Assembly: GCA_963675935.2 (NCBI GenBank)
Contig: CAXXPV010000001.1
Span: forward strand, 62,001-126,000
DNA length: 64,000 nucleotides
Origin: G963675935 sp963675935
GTDB lineage: Bacteria > Planctomycetota > Planctomycetia > Pirellulales > Thermoguttaceae
Direction of reading: 5' to 3'
Each line of letters opens with the position of its first letter. Position 1 is the first letter of the stretch. Below the pieces are notes generated by a model. That model saw nothing but the letters and a program-made list of their open reading frames with translations, was not told the origin of the DNA and ran no database searches. Below, in pieces: positions 33,186 to 41,192 of this stretch. Both the position numbers and the translations under genes were made by a program.

Positions 33186-34061
33186 TTAGTTCACGCCCAC
33201 GATGGTGGCGATACGCTCGATTTCCGGCCATTCGACAATATGGCAACCGGCCGTCACGTTGCCTTGCACGTCAATGGCGTCAATGGCAAAATGGCCAAGA
33301 TGGATGGTATGGCCGTTACGCTCATAGGCTTGCCCCTTATCGTGCAAACGTTTGATTGTCCGAAATGCCTTGACGGCGTGGGCAAGGGGAACCCTTGCGC
33401 CCATGCTGGTCTGCAATTCTTCGCTCTTGATTCGCAATCGAATGGGGCCGACCTGTTGGCCGATAAAATCCGTTTCCCCGTCAACCCACTTTTGTACGCG
33501 CTCCAGGGCTTCCCGTCGGCGTTGGGCTTCTGCGCGTTGCTTCCGCTCGCGCTCGCGCCTTTCGACTGCCTTGCATTCCGCTTCCATCGCCGATAGGTCG
33601 GCCGGTAGGGACAGGCGGGAACGCAAGCCGAAGAATTCGGCGAAGCGGTTTGCTTCGTCAACCAGATCGCGCAGACTGCCGAGAATCCAGGGTTTATTAC
33701 TCCGTGCCCTGGAATACTTCCGGGCCAAGCTGAAGTAACGTTCCCGGTATTCGTCCAACTGCCCTTTCCGGTTGGCGTCGCCAACGTGCCGAACGTGGAA
33801 CACGGTCAAGTGTCGGCACGCGCGCAGCACAATACACTTGTGGCCGGCCGTCGTTGCGCTGTAATCGCGCGTTGTAAACAAGACTGCGCGGCCGCGCCGT
33901 GTTTCGACGTGTCGGGCAATGGGGAAATGTGGGCCATAGCTGTAGATCGTATCCCCGTCGAAATAGAGATTCCCGCCGTTGCGGGCGGAGTCTTGCGACT
34001 GATGCGCCCACAGATGGGCAACCATATCGGCCGGGTAAACGTGTCTGATGCGTTTCGCCAT
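33186..34061 (-). CDS. unknown phage/plasmid-type protein
   Basis: 291 residues. The N-terminal half is a beta-rich domain with several conserved aromatic and Arg-His residues (IYSYGPHFPIARHVETRRGR, VLFTTRDYSATTAGHK). A helical, Arg/Glu-rich segment follows around 165-195 (ERRERERKQRAEAQRRREAL). A C-terminal domain contains YERNGHTIHLGHFAI. This class of protein appears in phage and plasmid accessory operons but has no known function. ATG at 34061 sits 6 bases after the 86-aa gene's stop. No nuclease motif is obvious. Confidence 0.55.
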   Translation of the reverse strand: MAKRIRHVYPADMVAHLWAHQSQDSARNGGNLYFDGDTIYSYGPHFPIARHVETRRGRAVLFTTRDYSATTAGHKCIVLRACRHLTVFHVRHVGDANRKGQLDEYRERYFSLARKYSRARSNKPWILGSLRDLVDEANRFAEFFGLRSRLSLPADLSAMEAECKAVERRERERKQRAEAQRRREALERVQKWVDGETDFIGQQVGPIRLRIKSEELQTSMGARVPLAHAVKAFRTIKRLHDKGQAYERNGHTIHLGHFAIDAIDVQGNVTAGCHIVEWPEIERIATIVGVN

Positions 34062-34067
34062 AATGGT

Positions 34068-34328
34068 TTACCCTTTGCTGAAAAGGCGTCGTTCTTCATC
34101 CGTGGCGATACGCAACCGGCCGGCGGCAATCATTATTTCCTGAAAGGCCGCGCTGTAATTGCTGCAATGCAACAGCCGATCGGTAAACAGTCTTGCCGTC
34201 AGCCGATTCTTGGCAATCAATCCCCAGAAACATTGATAATGGCGTTTGTCGATGTGGTGCCTTTTGCAAATGCGGTCCAATTGTTCCCTTGTGAGATTGC
34301 GTTTCCGTTTCGACCTGATAGAATACAT
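34068..34328 (-). CDS. small basic unknown protein, first of the recombinase operon
   Basis: 86 residues from an ATG preceded by AAAGGA. Very basic (MYSIRSKRKRNLTREQLDRI, CKRHHIDKRH), with a HTH-like second half. The much longer frame upstream has no site and mixed composition, so the internal ATG is chosen. Likely a DNA-binding accessory factor of the five-gene operon. Confidence 0.5.
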   Translation of the reverse strand: MYSIRSKRKRNLTREQLDRICKRHHIDKRHYQCFWGLIAKNRLTARLFTDRLLHCSNYSAAFQEIMIAAGRLRIATDEERRLFSKG

Positions 34329-35231
34329 TTCCACGTCCTTTAGATGAGAGTTGCGAATAGGTGAATACCTGCATTCAAGACTAACTGGGACATGCACTGA
34401 AGCAAGCATAAAATGCCTATAAATACGATGTTTTATGGCAGTCCCAAGACGTGTTATGAGGCCACATAACGATGTGGCGTGCGGTCGGCTATGTATACAG
34501 AACGCGACTAGTCCGTAACCGAAATGAAGAAACGTCCACAGAGGATTTTGACGGAAAATTATTGGGCTGACCGCTGCGGACACTGCGTTGGCGAATGGCG
34601 AGAGGACGTTGTGCAAACGAATCGCCTTTGGGCGATGAGCCGCAACAGAGTGGATGTGTCGGGGATCGTTGGACAGGGGAGATGTCCCTGGTCTCGGCAA
34701 TGCGATGGATGATCTCGTTGGTGTTGTGGCATCGCATTCTGACCGGCGTCCTGAGCATTGGACAATGACCGGCGTTCTTGCGCTGTGGGCGAATGCCGGC
34801 AAACCTTCTCTTTGCCCTTCGGGCCAAATGGCAGCCCCAGGCACGCGCTGGGACACGGCGGATACAACGAGATGGGATTGATTCGTTCGAGGTCTCGAAC
34901 GTGTATGTCGTCCTTTATGGCGAGTCTGCATGTTCCCGCGAGCTTGCAGGCTGCGGTCCAGTGAGGTGAGTGTATAGGGCCATTCGGTAAAAAGGTGGCC
35001 ATTTCGTGGCGAAACCGACGGAACGTTTCGGTCACTGTTGGATGCGGTACGACGCTGAACGGTCCACCAAGGGGCAGCGACGTGACTCGGGGTTGTTCTG
35101 GTCGGATTGCCAGATGGGCAGGGGCAGGAAATCCAGCAAGGCACAACCGAGAGGCAACGGTTGCCAACATGCTGTAAGCGCCGACGGCCGATAACGACCC
35201 TCTGTGCTATATTTCCGTATCCGGAGAAAAC
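34329..35231. other. 900 bases without a convincing gene
   Basis: This region separates the divergent minus-strand recombinase operon from the plus-strand genes at 35.2 kb. Reading frames of 60-110 codons exist on both strands but lack ribosome-binding sites, conserved patterns or consistent codon bias. I see no tRNA, repeat array or IS end. It presumably holds the divergent promoters and possibly an origin or attachment site. Confidence 0.5.
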
Positions 35232-35645
35232 ATGCCGAACATCCTCAGCGCACTGAAACGCGAAATCCTTCGTCTGGCCAAGAAAGAGGCAAATGCCCAG
35301 GTTGTTGCGGCTCGTGAGATGGCGGAAACATTCCGTCGAGAGGCCGCCGAGCTAAAAAGGCTTCTGCGCCAGAAGGACCGGGAACTCGCACATTTCAAGA
35401 AACAGCGAAAACCGACGAACGACGACGCTTTGACCGGCGTTCGGTTTTCGGCAAAATCCGTGAAATCGCAACGGAGGCGGCTTGGGCTGTCCGCTGGAGA
35501 TTATGGAAAACTGGTCGGCGCGTCGGCATTGACCGTTTTGCATTGGGAGAGCGGATTGGCACGCCCCCGAAAAAGCAAACTCGCTGCGTTGGTCGCTGTT
35601 CGCGGCATTTCCAAGCGTGAAGCACTGCGGCGGCTGGCAAAATGA
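35232..35645 (+). CDS. XRE-family HTH regulator with an N-terminal coiled coil
   Basis: 137 residues. Residues 15-60 form a charged coiled coil (REMAETFRREAAELKRLLRQ). Residues 75-120 form a XRE-like helix-turn-helix (RRRLGLSAGDYGKLVGASAL, then TVLHWESGLARPRKSKL). A domain of this type, in which a short coiled coil precedes a lone XRE motif, is common in Planctomycetes and is usually seen in mobile or unknown contexts. It is likely a dimeric DNA-binding repressor for the element that ends at tRNA-Asn. ATG follows a GGAG site. Confidence 0.75.
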   Translation: MPNILSALKREILRLAKKEANAQVVAAREMAETFRREAAELKRLLRQKDRELAHFKKQRKPTNDDALTGVRFSAKSVKSQRRRLGLSAGDYGKLVGASALTVLHWESGLARPRKSKLAALVAVRGISKREALRRLAK

Positions 35646-36237
35646 CCAGTTGCCGCGTCAAGTCATGCCCTTAAACCATGTCTTAGACCCGATGTAACCG
35701 CGCGAGCGTCGGTTTGCGGGCTATGCCTCGCCAGAACTCCTGGGATGCCCCAGGATAACGTGGAATGATGTGGCTGCTGTCGCAAGAGGAGGTCTGTAAA
35801 TATGCCAAGGAAGGCCCCTAGCTTCGCGTCTGGCAAGGGGTCGTTTTTGGACGCATTTTCTCGGTCAGTCGGCAAGTAAATCAGTAAGTAAGTAACGCCA
35901 ACATGCCTCCTTCTCCTGCGAGCTTGCGATGGAATGAGGGAAGGTTTTGTCAGGGTTCCAAAGTAAGTAAGTAACGTCAGCGGTGCCTAATCTCAAGTGT
36001 CGCCTCTAACCGCGCCGACTGATCGCAATCGGCCCACCAACCGTTCTATTCGCTACATTCGATTCTGAAGACGACGCGGCACGAAGTTTTTCACGCCGCT
36101 GCGTTTGATTCGCGCCGTGGCCCTGTAACGGTTTGGGTGAGAATCGCTACAAATGGCAGGCATGCCCACAAAATTCCCAAAAAATTCTGGCAATGACGCG
36201 GCGTATTGCGAACCAGTATTAAGGGAAACAGGAAGCA
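35646..36237. other. 600-base gap with two exact 15-bp AGTAAGTAAGTAACG repeats
   Basis: No gene is recognised. Two exact copies of AGTAAGTAAGTAACG lie at 35883-35897 and 35962-35976, 79 bases apart, and a looser GCAAGTAAATCAG copy precedes the first. They may be iterons or operator sites between the XRE regulator and the element's other genes. The 36238 gene starts after an AACAGGAAGCA site. Confidence 0.5.
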
Positions 36238-37191
36238 ATGGAGATGAAAATGGCGAAGAAGCGAGGAAGAAAAGTCGGCCCATCCGGTCCGGTGGCGGGT
36301 TTGTCCCAGGCGATCCATGAAGCGGCCACCGCGCCGCCAGCCAATCTGGCGGAACTTCTTGACCAACACCGCAAGCACGAAGGCAAGGACAAGGCCGTGG
36401 AAGGAATCCTCTATGGAACCTTCATGTATCTTGTCTTTCGGAAATATCAGGCAGCGGTCGAAATAGGCCGTCGCAATACCGACGAATTGTTGTGTGCATT
36501 GTCGGATGACTTAGCGACGTGTATTGAACGGTTGGCCAACAATGACATTCCGCCCGAGAAAGTTGAATCTTATATCAAGAATGAATTGCATCACAGTCAT
36601 AAACACTTGCAGGCGGACAATACTTTGAGCATCAATCCACCGGCAAGCACCGTTTCCGACCGCAAGAGAGACGGTCTGGAGCCGCTGCCGGAGCCTGTTC
36701 GTGTTCGGAAGGCGCAGCCGACCCATCGGGAACCGGATCAGGAAACCAGCGACAGCCCGTTGGAAGACCCGAAGTATTCCTATCTGGTGGAAGCGGCAGA
36801 CCAAAGGATGGCAGCGCCATCCCGCTTTAATCAACTGCCGGTCGGCAATGAGGTTGATGATGAGGATAGTTGTCATTTTATCGTGGATACTCTTGTGAAA
36901 GCAGCTCGGACGCCGCTGGAAAAGACCATTGCTGGAATGATGCTTGCCGGTCTTTCAGGCAATGCAATCGCTCGGTCGCTCAAAGTGCCTCGTAATCAGA
37001 TTGCCAACATCATTGGCCTGTTGCGCAGTCGTGTGCGGCGACGGCTCGATAGGAAAGAGCCGTCACTGCTCGCCACAGCGATTCCAAGATCGGTCCAGTC
37101 CCCGCCGAAAAGCGTGGCCGATCTTCCATCGCCACGTCCGCCGTGTGCCCCCGTTGCTTTTGAAAAGGCAACGCAGGCGACGGCCGTCTGA
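36238..37191 (+). CDS. unknown element protein with a sigma-70-region-4-like HTH
   Basis: 317 residues. The N-terminal 30 residues are basic and unstructured; residues 50-120 form a helical domain. The central 120-200 region is acidic and disordered. Near 225-270 the sequence PLEKTIAGMMLAGLSGNAIA then RSLKVPRNQIANIIGLLRSR resembles sigma-factor region 4 and related phage HTH modules. The C-terminus is Pro/Ser-rich. Likely a DNA-binding regulator of the element's replication or transfer functions. ATG has a clear GGA site. Confidence 0.55.
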   Translation: MEMKMAKKRGRKVGPSGPVAGLSQAIHEAATAPPANLAELLDQHRKHEGKDKAVEGILYGTFMYLVFRKYQAAVEIGRRNTDELLCALSDDLATCIERLANNDIPPEKVESYIKNELHHSHKHLQADNTLSINPPASTVSDRKRDGLEPLPEPVRVRKAQPTHREPDQETSDSPLEDPKYSYLVEAADQRMAAPSRFNQLPVGNEVDDEDSCHFIVDTLVKAARTPLEKTIAGMMLAGLSGNAIARSLKVPRNQIANIIGLLRSRVRRRLDRKEPSLLATAIPRSVQSPPKSVADLPSPRPPCAPVAFEKATQATAV

Positions 37192-37531
37192 CGCTGGCGC
37201 AGCGGCATTCTTCTCTGCAATTCAACTGCAATACCCCGCCGAGCGCAAGCACGCCCACGTTCTTCTGAGATTTTGTTTCCTGAGCAAAGGCGCGCCGGGG
37301 AATGTTCTTTACCCAAACCTGGCTGCACCACCCCCGGCACCCGCCCCATTATATGGGGCGGGGTGCGTGGGTGGGTGGTAAGGCGGTCGCCCACGGGCGC
37401 GAATTCAGGCCCGTGGTGGGTGGAATCGTGTCTTTCAGGACTCAAAATGCGTCGGCAAAACCGCTGGGTGGCCGATGTCCGCACCCGGCAGCCCATCCAC
37501 AAGGACATCACAACAACACAAGGACAAGAAC
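37192..37531. promoter_or_regulatory. leader of the replication gene with a perfect 10-bp inverted repeat
   Basis: The gap holds CCCGCCCCAT-TAT-ATGGGGCGGG (37340-37362), a perfect inverted repeat, and a second one around 37393-37418 (CCACGGGC...GCCCGTGG). The replication gene follows with an AAGGA site. The symmetric repeat may be an operator or transcription attenuator. Confidence 0.5.
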
Positions 37532-39397
37532 ATGACATGTTTGGACACGGCCCTTCTGCTCAACTCGATGGGCATGGTTCCGGTACTCATCCCGCCCGGC
37601 AAGAAAGCGCCCCTCGGCAAGGCTTGGCACACGAAGCGGTATTCGGATGACGAACTCCGCGAACGATTTGACAATAACCCCGAGATGAATCTCGGCGTCT
37701 TGCTCGGCCCCGAGTCCAACGTTGTGGCGATCGACCGGGATTCGCCCGAGGCGGTCGCTGATTTGGCGGAATTGTTCGGTGGTGAGATTCCACCAACGCC
37801 CGGCTGGTCATCCAAACGCGGCGGTCAGGACATGTTCGCATGGGACGATCGTTTGGCTGTCTTGGGTGTGGCGGTCTTCAAATGGAAATCGCTGGAAATC
37901 AGGATCGGCGCTGGCGGCAAGGCGGCTCAGTCCGTGGTCCCTCCGTCAACAACGGACGGGTTCACCCGCAAATGGACCAAAACTCTCTCGCCGGACTTTC
38001 CGCCCGCCAAGCTGCCAGAATCCGTGATTCAAAAACTCTTGGAGTCGGTGAAGAAGCCCAAGCTGGCGGAAAAGCCCAAGCCGCGTCATCCGGTTGCTGA
38101 CGATTTCATCCGAACCTCCGATTGGAACTTCATCAAGGATCATGGCTGGACGATCAACGGCGACTATGCGACCCGGCCGGGAACGGACAAACCTGTTTCG
38201 GCTTCGTTCGTCACCGCCCAGGACGGCACACGGCTCTTGCACGTCTTCTCCGTCAATGCCCAGCCGTTCGAGCCGGACTGCAATTACAACGCCTACGATG
38301 CCTTTCGATTGTTGAATCATAACGGCGACCACGAAGCGGCCTGCAACGCCCTGGTCAAGCTGGGCTTCGGCCGGATGCAAATTCCGCTTATCACGAGCGC
38401 TGAACTCGACTCAGGCAACTATGAGATTACCTACCTGATCGACGACACGCTGGTCAAGGATCAGCCTTGCATTCTGGCCGGCGGAAAGAAATCTGGAAAG
38501 ACGACCATTGCCATTGATTTGGCGATTTCGCTTGCCACCCGCAAGCCGTTCCTCGGACGTTTTGAAGTTTCAAAACCGTGCAAAGTCGTTATGCTCAGCG
38601 GCGAAAGCGGATTAGGCACGATACAGGAAACGGCTCGCCGAATCTGCAAGTCGAAGCGAGTGCAACTTCCAAGCATCACCAGCCTGGATTGGTCTCCGTT
38701 CCTACCGACGTTCACCGATGCGGTCCACATGGACGCTCTGGAACGAATGCTGCAAGAGATCAAATGCGAAGTTCTGATCCTCGATCCGGCCTATTTGTGT
38801 ATGCCGGGTGTCGATGCCGGCAATCTCTTTGTCCAGGGGCAGATGCTGCGGAAGGTCGCCGACATCTGCCAACCTCATGGCGTAACATTGGTGCTGATTC
38901 ACCACACCCGCAAACAGGGCAAGGACAAAAGGAAAGCCGACTACGAGCCGCCCGAGCTTGACGACATGAGTTGGGCGGGTTTCGCGGAGTTTGCGAGGCA
39001 ATGGATTCTTATCGGCCGCCGCACACCCTATGAGCCGGGAACCGGACACCACGAACTCTGGCTCTCCATTGGCGGCTCTGCGGGTCACTCCGCGCTCCAT
39101 GCCGTTGACATCGACGAGGGAATCGTTGGCAAGCCGCGTCATTGGGAGGTCAGTCTTCTGACGCCTGCAAACGCACGCGAGAATAAGAAGTCCAACAAGA
39201 TTCGGGAGCGATTGATCGACGCCGCGAAGCAGTTTCCAAACGGCGAAAGCAAGACGGGCCTTTTCAAGACTTCCAAACTGAAATCGGACGCCGCCACGCG
39301 AACCGTGTTCGACGCGCTGGTCAGCGAGGGCGTGCTCGTCCCATGCAAGATCAAAAAGAACTCGCAAGAACAAAATGCCTATCAGTTGGCGTTGTAG
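37532..39397 (+). CDS. bifunctional primase-polymerase/RepA-like ATPase
   Basis: 621 residues from an ATG preceded by AAGGA. The N-terminal domain matches archaeo-eukaryotic primases of the prim-pol type: VPVLIPPGKKAPLGKAWH, NLGVLLGPESNVVAIDRD with the catalytic Asp pair, and TPGWSSKRGGQ. The second half is a RecA-like RepA ATPase with Walker A AGGKKSGKTTIAI near residue 317, Walker B CEVLILDPAYL, and VTLVLIHHTRKQGK. A winged helix ends it. This primase-helicase combination replicates integrative elements and plasmids. It follows the sigma-4-like gene and lies upstream of the excisionase and integrase, so it is the element's replicase. Confidence 0.85.
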   Translation: MTCLDTALLLNSMGMVPVLIPPGKKAPLGKAWHTKRYSDDELRERFDNNPEMNLGVLLGPESNVVAIDRDSPEAVADLAELFGGEIPPTPGWSSKRGGQDMFAWDDRLAVLGVAVFKWKSLEIRIGAGGKAAQSVVPPSTTDGFTRKWTKTLSPDFPPAKLPESVIQKLLESVKKPKLAEKPKPRHPVADDFIRTSDWNFIKDHGWTINGDYATRPGTDKPVSASFVTAQDGTRLLHVFSVNAQPFEPDCNYNAYDAFRLLNHNGDHEAACNALVKLGFGRMQIPLITSAELDSGNYEITYLIDDTLVKDQPCILAGGKKSGKTTIAIDLAISLATRKPFLGRFEVSKPCKVVMLSGESGLGTIQETARRICKSKRVQLPSITSLDWSPFLPTFTDAVHMDALERMLQEIKCEVLILDPAYLCMPGVDAGNLFVQGQMLRKVADICQPHGVTLVLIHHTRKQGKDKRKADYEPPELDDMSWAGFAEFARQWILIGRRTPYEPGTGHHELWLSIGGSAGHSALHAVDIDEGIVGKPRHWEVSLLTPANARENKKSNKIRERLIDAAKQFPNGESKTGLFKTSKLKSDAATRTVFDALVSEGVLVPCKIKKNSQEQNAYQLAL

Positions 39398-39399
39398 CC

Positions 39400-39454
39400 G
39401 AGGCAATGTGCCTCAAACCGTCGGCCGCCGGTTTCTTGCGGCACGAAAGGAGGG
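39400..39454 (+). ncRNA. structured RNA leader, copy 1
   Basis: Starts 2 bases after the replicase stop. Stem 1 GAGGC-AATGT-GCCTC, stem 2 AAACCG...CGGTTT, and a loop GCCGC (39424-39428) that can pair with GCGGC (39438-39442) to form a pseudoknot just before an AGGAGGG ribosome site. A TTG 7 bases after the site would open a 19-codon peptide (MCVADADRLAKELISSISA). A near copy lies at 39836-39887. Confidence 0.6.
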
Positions 39455-39629
39455 ACCCTATTGTGTGTAGCTGACGCCGATAGACTCGCCAAAGAACTGA
39501 TTTCGTCAATATCGGCTTGAGTCTTCGCGTCTGATCGTCCGTAAATCGTCCGGCATGTCACCGGACTTCTCCCGTGGCGGCAATCATGCCACATTCTCTA
39601 ACGCCGCACTCTGCGGCAGAAAGCATCCT

Positions 39630-39908
39630 ATGACTGTGAGAGAGTCCCTCAAAGCGTTTGAGGAGGCCGCCTATCTCTGCGGCGGCATCTGTAGGCAGCG
39701 AATCATGGCCAGCGCACGACTGGCCATTGTGGCAGCCCCCAACAACTGGCCTGCCGTGCTTGCAAGCCTGCGTAAATGGCGGCCGGAGTTCTTTTCGGAA
39801 GAGGCTGCTCACGAACGGCAATCACACAACGACCGGAGGCAATCCGCCTCAAACCGTCAGCCGCCGGTTTCTTGCGGCAATAGGAGGCTTGAGAAATGCA
39901 CGATCTGA
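39630..39908 (+). CDS. possible small unknown protein
   Basis: 92 residues from the ATG at 39630 (MTVRESLKAFEEAAYLCGGI), helical, with a WRPEFFSEEAAHERQ stretch. There is no strong ribosome site, and its 3' end runs through the second RNA leader and overlaps the next gene's start by 13 bases. The leader would be translated in this frame, which argues for some caution. Could equally be a spurious frame. Confidence 0.4.
   Translation: MTVRESLKAFEEAAYLCGGICRQRIMASARLAIVAAPNNWPAVLASLRKWRPEFFSEEAAHERQSHNDRRQSASNRQPPVSCGNRRLEKCTI
39836..39887 (+). ncRNA. structured RNA leader, copy 2
   Basis: Same architecture as 39400-39454: GAGGC-AATCC-GCCTC, AAACCG...CGGTTT, and GCCGC in the loop (39860-39864) complementary to GCGGC (39874-39878). 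The differences between the two copies lie in the first hairpin's loop, one base of the second loop (CGGCC versus CAGCC) and the spacer before the ribosome site. All paired bases are kept. An AGGAGG lies 8 bases before the ATG of the 111-aa gene, so the pseudoknot could control its translation. Confidence 0.65.
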
Positions 39909-40231
39909 GTTCTATGTCTGCGATGAACGAATATCAATGTCCGCTGACGCGAAAGACCTTTCCGTTCGTTCTGCGCAACTCGGCTTCGAGGAAAGAAGCC
40001 CTTGCTCGGCAAAAGATTCATACCCAAGCCGAGATTCAACGCCTCGAACGCCTGGCCGGACGGGAACTCTCTCTGAGGGAACTATTCCGGGCGGCGGATC
40101 AGGAGCGGGCACAGGCGGCAGTCAAGGAGGTGGAAGCGGCCGAAGCGGCGGCTGCGAAGCCGCAAGAGAAGTCGGGAGGCGAGATATTTGGCGACGCGCT
40201 GATGAAGACGGCGTTTCCTCATGCCTGTTGA
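39896..40231 (+). CDS. unknown element protein under the RNA leader
   Basis: 111 residues, ATG with a strong AGGAGG site that is part of the structured leader. The N-terminus is MHDLSSMSAMNEYQCPLTRK; the rest is helical and charged, with a long Ala/Glu/Gln coiled-coil (RAAQERAQ-type heptads, then VKEVEAAEAAAAKPQEK). There is no motif for an enzyme. The tight link to the leader suggests a protein whose level is controlled by RNA folding. Confidence 0.6.
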   Translation: MHDLSSMSAMNEYQCPLTRKTFPFVLRNSASRKEALARQKIHTQAEIQRLERLAGRELSLRELFRAADQERAQAAVKEVEAAEAAAAKPQEKSGGEIFGDALMKTAFPHAC

Positions 40232-40270
40232 GCCGAGTCACACTTTCTTTAACCCTATGGAGATTTTCCA

Positions 40271-40588
40271 ATGAATGATGTTTTTGAGAAGACAGTCGAA
40301 GCCGCCAAGCAGGCCGGCGCAACCTATCCCGAGGCCGTGGCCGAATTGATCCGCGACAAATTGTCCGTGGAGAAATCGCTGGCAGGTCCGCAGGTATTTG
40401 TCAGGAATGGCCTTTGCCGCGAGTCGCTCGGCGTGGCGATAGACCGGCTCAAGCAGAGCGAAAAGGCAAAGCCGTTGTTCGGCGACGGCAAGGTGAACGT
40501 GCGGCTGCTCGATGTTGGCGAATACATCGCCATCCGCAAGCACAATCCCGAACTGTTCGGCTTGCGTAAAAAGCGGCGGTTCGTCTGA
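40271..40588 (+). CDS. unknown element protein
   Basis: 105 residues. ATG preceded by GGAG. The N-terminal half is helical (KTVEAAKQAGATYPEAVAEL), the C-terminal half contains ESLGVAIDRLKQ and ends in a basic tail (GLRKKRRFV). It lies 39 bases after the previous gene, on the same strand, and probably belongs to the same transcript. Function unknown. Confidence 0.5.
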   Translation: MNDVFEKTVEAAKQAGATYPEAVAELIRDKLSVEKSLAGPQVFVRNGLCRESLGVAIDRLKQSEKAKPLFGDGKVNVRLLDVGEYIAIRKHNPELFGLRKKRRFV

Positions 40589-40763
40589 TCTCGCTTTCAG
40601 CAGAATAGCGACGATCACCAACACAACGATGGCAAGTGCCGCTCCGAGGCAACCCTTGCGTCGGAGCGGCTTGTCGTCGTCCTTCGCGGGGACACAGGAC
40701 GTAAGCAAGTCCCTGTCGAATCCTTTGATAGAAAGAAGTATTTCCTTCTTGTAAGAGGTTACA

Positions 40764-41192
40764 GTGAAAACAAAACCACCCAAAACCAGACAAGAGTTTG
40801 TCCGCTACCTGCGTGATGTCTTTGTCAAATTGGAATATGCCCACACCTCAGATTACATTGAGGAGATTGACCTTGCCAACCTGATCGAGGAGGTCAGTGT
40901 TACTGCATGTCGTTTCGGCGCTGGGCATTTGATTGATCCGCAGCATCACACCATGAAAACAAGGGAGGCGCTCGTAGTGGTCGGGCGGATTTTGGCATGG
41001 GCCGAGCAGAATCCCGGTGATTACTTTGACTCCAGGCAAGCCGCCGATTATATTGGGGTGACGGCGGCATCTCTTTATGGACTGATCGAACGCAAGCGAC
41101 TTGTGCCGTTGCGTGGCCCCCGTCGAACATACAGATTCACCAAGAAGCAATTGGATCAGTACCTTGGCGCGAATACCAACTTATGCGTGTGA
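40764..41192 (+). CDS. excisionase-family HTH protein
   Basis: 142 residues from a GTG with an AAGAGG site. Residues 90-135 form the MerR-like DNA-binding domain of excisionases: YFDSRQAADYIGVTAASLYG, then LIERKRLVPLRGPRRTYRFT and KKQLDQYL. The N-terminal 85 residues are a helical domain of unknown role. The 3' end overlaps the start of the integrase gene, the classic xis-int layout. Likely role: directing excision of the tRNA-Asn element. Confidence 0.75.
   Translation: MKTKPPKTRQEFVRYLRDVFVKLEYAHTSDYIEEIDLANLIEEVSVTACRFGAGHLIDPQHHTMKTREALVVVGRILAWAEQNPGDYFDSRQAADYIGVTAASLYGLIERKRLVPLRGPRRTYRFTKKQLDQYLGANTNLCV

Noticed and set aside
34068..35144. A 358-codon minus frame containing the 86-aa gene
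   Set aside because: The upstream 270 codons have mixed composition and no site; a good ribosome site stands before the internal ATG at 34328.
38461..39406. Antisense frames on the replication gene
   Set aside because: Shadows of the prim-pol/ATPase gene; no independent evidence.
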